From assembly GCA_900467185.1 (NCBI GenBank), contig UBPA01000004.1, forward strand, positions 248,001-312,000: 64,000 bases of DNA, read 5' to 3'. This document shows positions 7,810 through 16,600 of this stretch, piece by piece. The position numbers and the translations under genes are program-made. How positions within the stretch are numbered: the first letter of the stretch is position 1; each line of letters begins with the position of its first letter. This DNA is from Hyphomicrobiales bacterium. Lineage in GTDB: Bacteria > Pseudomonadota > Alphaproteobacteria > Rhizobiales > Rhizobiaceae. The notes below the pieces were generated by a model that saw only the letters and a list, made by a program, of their open reading frames with translations, had not been told where the DNA came from and did not search any database.

Positions 7810-9215
7810 TCGGCCGCCTCGGCACGCACCGTCGCCTGCCCCGATGTGCCGGACAGGCAGGCCGCGATCGACGCCGCTTCGATTGCGGCATAATGGTCGA
7901 ATTCGTTGAGAACCGCCTGCCCGAGATCGGCCTCGAACTGCTGCTGGCTGGGGCTCGCGGAGAAATCCTGCGCGGCGGCATCGCCGAGGTTCGACTGGAA
8001 GATGCCGGCCGCGCTCACGGGCAGGAAATCCTCGTAGACGACCGGGTCGAACCGCACGCGCCCGTCACGCAGCATCGTCTCGATGTCGCCTGCGGTCGCA
8101 GCACCGCGGCCCGCCTCCGTCAGGCTGTAAGTGAAATAGCCGAGCCCCTGCGCGCGAATACCGTCCCAGCTGTCCGGAAAGTCCCGGAACGCATCCGCCA
8201 GCGCCTGCTCGTAGGCCACGGCATTGGAACCGTCGGCGGCGGGTCGCACCTGTTTGCGCGACCGGTCGAGCAGGGCATCGTAAAGCGCCCGGCCCTTCGG
8301 GGTCAGGGCAATGCCGCGCTGCTCGATCTCGCCGAAGCGGGCGGTATGCGACCCCGCCACCCAGGCGCCGGTCTCGTCCTTGAAGGACACCGGCTCGTCC
8401 AGCGCCTTGAACGAGGTCTGGCGAAGCAGGATCGGGCAGGCCCGCGTCGGCGGACCTTCGATGACGGCCTTGGGTGCAATGCCCTTTTCCGGCATGCGCG
8501 CCTGCACCGCATCGATGTCGAGCGTGCGCGGCGTCAGATGGTTGATGTGCGGCCCCTTGAAGGAAACGACGTCGGCGATCAGGCGATGGGCGTCGTGCAG
8601 CCGCTTGTAGAGGCCGGCATCGACGATCGCCTTGTCATGCCAGCGGAACGTCTCCAGCACCGCCTCGACGAAGGCGGCGGCGTCTTTGGCATCAAGCCCG
8701 CCCTCGGCCTCGGCCTTTTCCGTCAGCGTAACGGCGGCAGGGGTGAAGATCGCACGCGTCTCCAGCACGCGCTCGGCCTCCGCCCGCAGGTCCGCATCGT
8801 CGATCAGGTCGAGACGCAGCAGCGAGGTGAAGACGCGGAAGGGATTGCGGCTGAGGGCGCTGGCACCGACCGGACGGAACGCCGTGGAATGGACCGGCAC
8901 GCCCGCCGTGCTGAGGTCGTAATAGCCGACCGGAAACATGCCCATGACCGCAAAGACGCGGCGCATCATCGACAATTCCGCAGGCGTGCCGAGCCGGATG
9001 GCGCCGTGCCGCTCCTGCGAAATCCGGTCCAGCGCATCGGTTTCGGCAAGCCGCTCGGCAAGATCGGGCGCGGCTGCGAGCACCTGCGCGTTCACCTCGG
9101 CCACGAGATCCATCAGCGTGCCATAGGCCGGCACTTCCGCCCGGTACATGGCCGACATGGCGGCGGAAAAGGCGGAGCGGATATCGTCATTCTGAACGAA
9201 GGTCGTCTCGGTCAT
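7806..9215 (-). CDS. hglS: 2-oxoadipate dioxygenase/decarboxylase (hydroxyglutarate synthase) HglS, DUF1338
   Basis: Fe(II)-dependent enzyme that converts 2-oxoadipate to D-2-hydroxyglutarate in the lysine degradation route described in Pseudomonas putida. The 469-residue protein carries the DUF1338 signature: ERHGAIRLGT puts a His at 70 and an Arg at 74, GPHINHLTPRTLD puts a His at 226, and ARFGEIEQRG supplies a Glu near 296. From memory, the P. putida metal ligands are H70, H226 and E294 with R74 for substrate, so the catalytic set appears intact. First gene of the three-gene operon and divergent from the LysR regulator at 9342. Confidence 0.92.
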   Translation of the reverse strand: MTETTFVQNDDIRSAFSAAMSAMYRAEVPAYGTLMDLVAEVNAQVLAAAPDLAERLAETDALDRISQERHGAIRLGTPAELSMMRRVFAVMGMFPVGYYDLSTAGVPVHSTAFRPVGASALSRNPFRVFTSLLRLDLIDDADLRAEAERVLETRAIFTPAAVTLTEKAEAEGGLDAKDAAAFVEAVLETFRWHDKAIVDAGLYKRLHDAHRLIADVVSFKGPHINHLTPRTLDIDAVQARMPEKGIAPKAVIEGPPTRACPILLRQTSFKALDEPVSFKDETGAWVAGSHTARFGEIEQRGIALTPKGRALYDALLDRSRKQVRPAADGSNAVAYEQALADAFRDFPDSWDGIRAQGLGYFTYSLTEAGRGAATAGDIETMLRDGRVRFDPVVYEDFLPVSAAGIFQSNLGDAAAQDFSASPSQQQFEADLGQAVLNEFDHYAAIEAASIAACLSGTSGQATVRAEAAE

Positions 9216-9262
9216 GGCAGCTTGCCTCGCGATATGGCGTCACGATAGGATGTGTCGCGCTG

Positions 9263-9283
9263 ATCATTCTGGTTTCGTATGAT
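9263..9283. promoter_or_regulatory. Candidate LysR operator, ATCAT-N11-ATGAT
   Basis: ATCAT (9263-9267) and ATGAT (9279-9283) form a perfect inverted repeat spaced by 11 bp, exactly the T-N11-A layout of LysR-type binding boxes. It sits in the 126-bp divergent gap between hglS and the LysR gene, about 48 bp before the hglS start. A second palindrome with the same half-sites, ATGATCAT, lies at 9323-9330 just before the regulator start and could be the autoregulatory or activation half. Confidence 0.7.
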
Positions 9284-9341
9284 ACTACCCCGAAATGCGC
9301 TTTGATTGCGACTGTTTTGACTATGATCATGCGGGGGTGGA

Positions 9342-10235
9342 ATGAAGTTGAGCCGAAGACTGGTGCCCGACATTGCCACGCTGCAGGCGTTCGAATGCGC
9401 CGCACGCCATGGCAGCTTCACGCAGGCCGCAGCCGAACTGAGCCTGACCCAGAGCGCCGTCAGCCGGCAGATCAAGGACCTCGAGGGCCAGCTCGGCGTG
9501 CTCCTCTTCGAGCGCATCCGCCAGCGCGTCATCCTGTCGGATGCGGGGCAGAAGTTTCTGCCCGAGGTGCGCCGCCTGCTGCGCCAGTCGGAGGAGCTGA
9601 TGGTGCGGGCCATGGGCGCGGCCCGCTCTGACAATGCGCTGTCGATCGCGACGCTGCCGACCTTCGGCAGCCGGTGGCTAACGCCGCGCCTGTCGGATTT
9701 TCTCCGCCTTCACCCCGACACGATCCTCAACATCGCCGCGCGGTCCCAGCCGTTCGATTTCGGCGAGGAGAACTTCGATCTCGCCATTCACTATGGTCAG
9801 CCGGTCTGGGCCCATGCGACCTGCGACTATCTCTGCAGCGAGGTCATCGTGCCCGTGGCCAGCGCAGCCCTCCTGGCCCGCCACGCGGCCCCCGAACCGG
9901 CCAAGCTCGCCGGCGCGCCGCTGCTGCATCTCGCGACCCGGCCGAAAATGTGGGCGGAATGGTTCGAGGCAAATGGCACGGCGGCCGACAGCGCCTATCG
10001 CGGCAGCCGGTTCGACCAGTTCGCCATGGTGATCGAAGCGGCGATCGCCGGCCTCGGCTTTGCCCTTCTGCCGCGCTATCTCATCGAGCACGAGCTTGAA
10101 ATAGGCCGCCTGGTCGTGGTGTTCGACCGGCCGATGAAGACCGAGAACAGTTATTACCTCGTCGTTCCCGAGGGCAAAATGGAGAACCGGGCAGGCCTTG
10201 CTTTCCGCGACTGGATCATGGGCCAGGTGACATGA
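9342..10235 (+). CDS. LysR-family transcriptional regulator (GcvA-like)
   Basis: A 297-residue regulator. The N-terminal winged helix-turn-helix covers residues about 8-66 and includes FECAARHGSFTQAAAELSL, TQSAVSRQIKDLEGQLG and LFERIRQRVILSDAG. A periplasmic-binding-like effector domain follows, with LSIATLPTFGSRWLTPRL near residue 97. ATG 9342 is preceded by GGGGGTGG. It is transcribed away from the hglS-flavoprotein-amaB operon, so it most likely controls it in response to a lysine-pathway intermediate; the effector cannot be read from sequence. Confidence 0.9.
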   Translation: MKLSRRLVPDIATLQAFECAARHGSFTQAAAELSLTQSAVSRQIKDLEGQLGVLLFERIRQRVILSDAGQKFLPEVRRLLRQSEELMVRAMGAARSDNALSIATLPTFGSRWLTPRLSDFLRLHPDTILNIAARSQPFDFGEENFDLAIHYGQPVWAHATCDYLCSEVIVPVASAALLARHAAPEPAKLAGAPLLHLATRPKMWAEWFEANGTAADSAYRGSRFDQFAMVIEAAIAGLGFALLPRYLIEHELEIGRLVVVFDRPMKTENSYYLVVPEGKMENRAGLAFRDWIMGQVT

Positions 10236-10655
10236 GACAGCCCGAGGCGACGCTCACGGAACAAAAGCGCGCAAGCTGCGTTTTCGCGCAGAGAGAACTG
10301 CCATGCTTTCGCTTTAAGCCCGGGAGGTGGCGGCCATCGAATGTCATCCGAAAACAGCTGTGACGACGCCCCGCCTTCCCCTGCTGCCCACCCTGTGTCC
10401 GGCCGGGCCGAAGCTGCGCTTTGCCTTGCAAGCGCACCGGCATCCCGCTAGAAAAAAAGCCTGTATTTCAGATGCCTCACATCCGATCGGCGATCACGCG
10501 TCGGCCGCCGTCACGGTGCCTTCCGAAGGCGGTTCACTGCAAACGATGCCGGCGCCGTGAAAGCGCCCGATTGAGAGGCCACGCCTCACGCCGACCGACT
10601 GCGCCCCGTGCAGTCGCCTTCTCTTAACTCAACGGTTGGATCCAGAAACCGCTCC
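10236..10655 (+). promoter_or_regulatory. Long leader of ndvB with a candidate sigma70-type promoter
   Basis: A 420-bp gap with no supported gene. TTGCAA (10426-10431), a 17-bp spacer and TAGAAA (10449-10454) form a reasonable housekeeping promoter about 200 bp upstream of ndvB. If used, the mRNA would have a leader near 190 nt. No known riboswitch or strong ribosome-binding site was recognised. Confidence 0.35.
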
Positions 10656-13600
10656 ATGGCCCTGCAAGACACACACACGACCTCGCCGCGCGAAGCCCAG
10701 CCCGCCCTTCTCGACACCAACGACTCGATCCGTTCGACCTATTTCACGAACGAGGAACTTCGGGCCGCAGGTGCGGCACTGGCACGAGACGGCGCGACGA
10801 CCCTGCCGAGCTTCTTCCCGTTCGAGTTTCACCAGCGTCACCGCGAGAACGAAGGCGAGATCTTCCGGGTCTACAAGATCACGGCCGCCGACGTGGAAGC
10901 CGGCGCCACCATTACGCCGGCGGCGGAATGGCTGCTCGACAACCACTATGTCGTGGAAGAGGCGATCCAGGAGGTCCGACGCGACTTCCCCCGCAGGTTC
11001 TATCGCCAGCTGCCCACCATTCCCGTTGCCGGCACGTCCATTCCGCGCACCATGGCGCTGGCCTGGCTCTACACCGCCCACACCCATTCCACCGTCTCGC
11101 GCGAAAGCCTGACCGCCATGGTCGAGGGCTTCCATGAGCATGCCACCTTCAAGATCGGCGAGCTCTGGGCCCTCCCCTCCATCCTGCGCTTCATCCTGAT
11201 CGAAAATCTGCGCCGCATCGCCATCCGCGTCGAGCGCTCGCGCGCCATGCGCCACAAGGCCAACGATGTGGCCGACCAGATCGTCCGCCTGAGCGATCCG
11301 GAAAAGTCCGCGACGCTCCTGAAGGATTACGAAAGCCTCACGGCCGACAATTCCTTCGTAGCACAGCTTCTCTACCGCCTGCGCGACGGCTCCCAGAGCG
11401 GCCGTGTCGTCATCGGCTGGCTCGAGGAACAGCTGGAGAAGCGCGGCAGCGACGTCGAGGAGGCACTGGTCGCCGAGCAGAACCGCCTGTCGTCCGGCAA
11501 TGCGACGATGAGCAACATCATCCGCTCGCTGCGCGAAATCGACGACAATGACTGGGCCGTCTGGTTCGAAAGCGTCAGCAAGCTCGATGCCGAGCTGCGC
11601 GAGCACTCCGATTACACGGCGCTCGATTTCGGCTCCCGCAACAAGTACCGCACGACGATCGAACGCCTGGCCAAACGCTCGGGCCTCACCGAGCTGGAGG
11701 TCACCCAACGCGCCATCGCCATGGCGGCCGAAGGGCAGAACATCGTGCCGATCCGCCCGGCGGCAGACGACACTGTGCCGGAAACCGGTATCGAAACAGG
11801 TGCCGAGACCGAGAACGGCGATATCCCGACGCCGGCCAACAATGTCGGCGACTTTCTGGTCGGCAACCGGACGGAAGCCTTCGAGGAGGCGATCGGCTAC
11901 CGCCCGACGCCCGTCCAGTCGGTGGTGCGCACGGCGCGCCGCATGGGCTGGCTCGCCATCGCTCTGCCCAACATCATCCTCACGATCCTCGCGATCGTGC
12001 TCGTCTACGATTTCATCAGCCCGATGGACATGCCGACGGGCGCCAAGCTGATCATCCTGCTTCTCTTCGCCCTGCCGGCTTCCGAAGGTGCCGCCGGCCT
12101 GTTCAACACGGTCGTGACCTTCTTCCTCACCCCGTCGCGGCTCGTCGGATACGAGTTCCTCTCCGGCGTTCCCGAGGACGCGCGCACGCTGGTTGTCGTT
12201 CCCTGCCTGATCTCCAAGCGCGATCACGTGGACGAACTCGTTCGCAATATCGAGGTCCACTACCTCGCAAACCCGAAGGGCGAGATCTACTTCGCGCTGG
12301 TCAGCGACTGGGCCGACAGCCAGACCGAGGAAACCGCCGCAGACCTCGACGTCCTCGACTATGCCAAGGGCGAGATCGCGACGCTGTCGAAGCGTTACGC
12401 CCATGACGGACGCACCCGCTTCTACCTGCTGCACCGCCGCCGCCTCTACAACGAGGGCGAGGGCGCCTGGATGGGCTGGGAGCGCAAGCGCGGCAAGCTG
12501 CACGAGCTGAACCTGCTTCTGCGCGGCGACCGCGACACGACCTTCATCTCTGGCGCCGACAAGGTGCCCGAGAACGTCCAGTACGTCATGACGCTCGACA
12601 GCGACACGCGCCTGATGCGCGATGCGGTCACCAAGCTCGTCGGCAAGATGTACCACCCCATCAACCGCCCCGTGATCGACGCCAAGAATCAGAAGATCCT
12701 GTCGGGCTATTCGATCCTGCAGCCGCGCGTGACCCCGTCGCTGACGACCGGCAGCGAAGCCTCGTCCTTCCAGCGCATCTTCTCGGCCAATCGCGGAATC
12801 GACCCCTATGTCTTCACCGTCTCCGACGTCTATCAGGACATCGTTTCGGAAGGCACCTTCACCGGCAAGGGCCTCTATCATGTCGACGCCTTCGAAGCGG
12901 CGATCAAGGGCCGCATCGACGAGAACGCCGTTCTCAGCCATGACCTTCTCGAAGGATCGTTCGCGCGCTGCGCACTGGTGACCGACGTCGAACTCGTCGA
13001 GGACTTCCCGATCCGCTACGAGGTCGAGACCTCGCGTCAGCATCGCTGGGCGCGTGGCGACTGGCAGCTCCTGCCCTACATCTTCAATCCGTCCAACGGC
13101 CTCTCCATGCTCGGTCGCTGGAAGATGTACGACAATCTGCGCCGCTCGCTCATTCCCGTCGCCTGGCTGATCGCCTCCGTGCTCGGCTGGTACTACATGG
13201 AGCCGACGCAGGCGCTGATCTGGCAGGTCGTGCTGATATTCTCGCTCTTCGTCGCCCCCACCCTCTCGCTCATCTCCGGCCTGATGCCGCGCCGCAACGA
13301 CATCGTCGCCCGCGCGCATTTCCACGCTGTCCTCTCCGAAATCAGCGCCGCGAACGCACAGGTCGCCCTGCGCATCGTCTTCATCGCCCATTCCGCCGGC
13401 ATGATGGTGGATGCGATCGCGCGCGCCGTCTACCGCACGTTCGTCAGCGGCAAGCTGATGCTGGAATGGCGCACGGCCGCCCAGGTCCAGAGCAGCGCCA
13501 CCGGCTCTGTGCTCGACTACTACCGCACCATGTGGATCGCCCCGGTGATCGCCGTGGTGTCGCTCGGACTGGCCGCCGTCTCGGCCACCGGCCTGCCCTT

Positions 13601-16600
13601 CATCGGCATTCCCTTTGCCGTGCTCTGGGCGCTCTCCCCGGCCATCGCCTGGCTCGTTAGCCAGTCGGCCGAGACCGAAGACCAGCTCGACGTTTCCGAC
13701 GAGGTGAAGGCCGAGTTCCGCAAGATCGCGCGCCGGACCTGGCGCTTCTACGAGGATTTCGTCACCGCCGAGCAGCACTTCCTGCCGCCGGACAATTTCC
13801 AGGAGATCCCGCATCCGATCCTCGCGGAGCGGACGTCGCCGACCAATATCGGCGTCTACCTGCTCTCCGTCATGTCGGCCCGCGACTTCGGCTGGATCGG
13901 TTTCGAGGAAACCATCCGCCGTCTCGAGGAAACCGTCGCGACTGTCGACGCCCTGCCGAAATATCGTGGCCACCTGTTCAACTGGTATACGACCAACCGC
14001 CTGGAAACGATGGAGCCGAAATACATCTCGGCCGTCGACAGCGGGAACCTTGCCGGCCACCTCATCGCCGTCTCCTCCATGTGCCGCGAATGGGCCGAAG
14101 CCCCGTCCGCGCACGTGCAGGGCAGCCTCGACGGCATCGGTGACGTGGTGTCGATCCTTGCTGAAATGCTGGCGGCCCTGCCCGACGACCGCAAGACCGT
14201 TCGTCCGCTGCGCCGCCGCATCGAGGAACGCCTGATCGGCTTCCAGAGCGCGCTGCAGGCGGTCAAGCGCGAGCATGAATTCGCCTCGATCCGTGTCATC
14301 AACCTCTCGGTCCTCGCCCGCGACATCCAGAAGCTGTCGCTGAACCTCGACCATGAGGTGAAAAGCGGTGCCAGCGGCGAAGTCGTCAAGTGGGCGGGCC
14401 TTCTGGTCCAGACCTGCGAGGCGCACATCGCCGACAGCGTCTTCGATCTCGGCGCCATCGACGCGCTGCGCCAGCGCCTCATCGTGCTGCGCGACCGCAG
14501 CCGCGACATCGCCTTCTCGATGGACTTCACGTTCCTCTTCCGCAAGGAACGCCGCCTGCTCTCGATCGGCTATCGCGTCAACAGCGGCGAACTCGACGAA
14601 GCCTGCTACGACCTTCTCGCCTCGGAGTGCCGCCTGACCAGCCTGTTTGCGATCGCCAAGGGCGACCTGCCGACGGAGCACTGGTACAAGCTTGGCCGTC
14701 CGGTCGTGCCGATCGGCGCGCGCGGCGCGCTGGTTTCCTGGTCGGGCTCGATGTTCGAATATCTGATGCCGCCGCTCGTCATGCAGGAACGTCAGGGCGG
14801 TATTCTCAACCAGACGAACAATCTGATCGTGCGCGAGCAGATGAACCACGGTCGTCGCCTCGGCACGCCGTGGGGCATCTCGGAAGCCGCCTTCAACGCG
14901 CGCGACCATGAACTGACCTACCAGTACACCAACTTCGGCGTGCCCTCGCTGGGCCTGAAGCGCGGTCTCGGCCAGAATGCCGTCATCGCACCCTATGCCT
15001 CGATTCTGGCGAGCATGTACGATCCGAAGGCGGCGCTTTCCAACCTCGACCGCCTGCGCGGCTTCGGCGCGCTCGGCATATACGGCTTCTACGACTCGGT
15101 CGACTTCACGCCGACCCGCGTTCCCGAAGGCAAGACCTGCGCGGTCGTGCGCAACTACTATGCGCACCACCATGGCATGTCGATTGCCGCCGTCGCCAAC
15201 GTGGTCTTCAATGGCCGCCTGCGCGAGTGGTTCCACGCCGATCCGGTCATCGAGGCCGCCGAACTCCTGCTGCAGGAAAAGGCGCCGCGCGATATCCCGA
15301 TCATGAACGCCAAGCGCGAGCCGGAAGCGCTCGGCAAGGGCCAGGAAGACCTGCTGCGCCCCGAGGTCCGCGTCGTGAAGAACCCGCTCGCCAAGGACCG
15401 CGAGACCGTGTTCCTCTCGAACGGTCATTACGCGATCATGCTGACCGCCGTCGGCTCGGGCTATTCCCGCTGGAACGGCCAGACCGTCGTGCGCTGGAAG
15501 CCGGATCCGGTCGAGGACCGCACCGGCACCTTCATCTTCCTGCGCGACACCGAGACCGGCGACTGGTGGTCGGCCACCGCCGAGCCGCGCCGTGCGGAAG
15601 GCGAGCGGGCAACGACCCGCTTCGGCGACGACAAGGCCGAGTTCATCAAGATCGTCGGCGACCTCACCAGCGAGGTCGAGGTCATCGTCGCGACGGAGCA
15701 CGATGCCGAAGGCCGGCGCGTGACGCTCGTCAACACCGGCTCGGAGGACCGCTTCATCGAAGTGACCTCTTATGCCGAACCGGTGCTGACGACGGACGAC
15801 ACGGACAACGCCCATCCGCTCTTTGCCAAGATGTTCGTAAAGACGGAAATCGATGCCAAGGGCGACCTCATCCGCGTGACGCGCAACAAGCGCGCGCCGG
15901 GCGAGCCCGACATGCAGGTCGCGCATCTGATCGTCGACAATGCCGGCACAGACCGTCCGACGGAGGTCGAGACCGATCGCCGCCGCTTCATCGGCGAAGG
16001 CCGCACGCTGGCGGAAGCCCGCGCCTTCGACGGCGATGTCAGCCTCTCCGGCACCTCGGGCTTCACGCTCGATCCGGTCATGGCGCTCCGCCGCACCGTG
16101 CGCGTGCCGGCCGGCAAGAAGGTGAGCGTCATCTTCTGGACGATCGCCGCACCCAACCGCACGGATATCGACCGCGCCGTCGAGCGCTACCGGCATCCCG
16201 ACAGCTTCAGCCATGAAATGATCCATGCCTGGACACGGAGCCAGGTGCAGATGCGCCATGTCGGCGTGACCTCGCAGGAGGCCGCAAGCTTCCAGATCCT
16301 CGGCCGTTACCTCGTCTATCCCGACATGCAGCTGCGCGCGGACACGGCGACGGTCCGCGCCGGTCTTGGTCCGCAGTCGGCGCTCTGGCCTCTGGCGATT
16401 TCCGGCGATTTCCCCATCTTCACCGTCCGCATCAACGACGATGTCGATATGGGCATCGCGCGCGAAGCCCTGCGTGCGCAGGAATACATGCGCGCCCGCG
16501 GCGTGACCGCCGATCTGGTCATCATCAACGAGCGTGCCGCCTCCTACGCCCAGGACATGCAGCACGCGATCGACAGCATGTGCGAGAACCTGCGCCTGCG

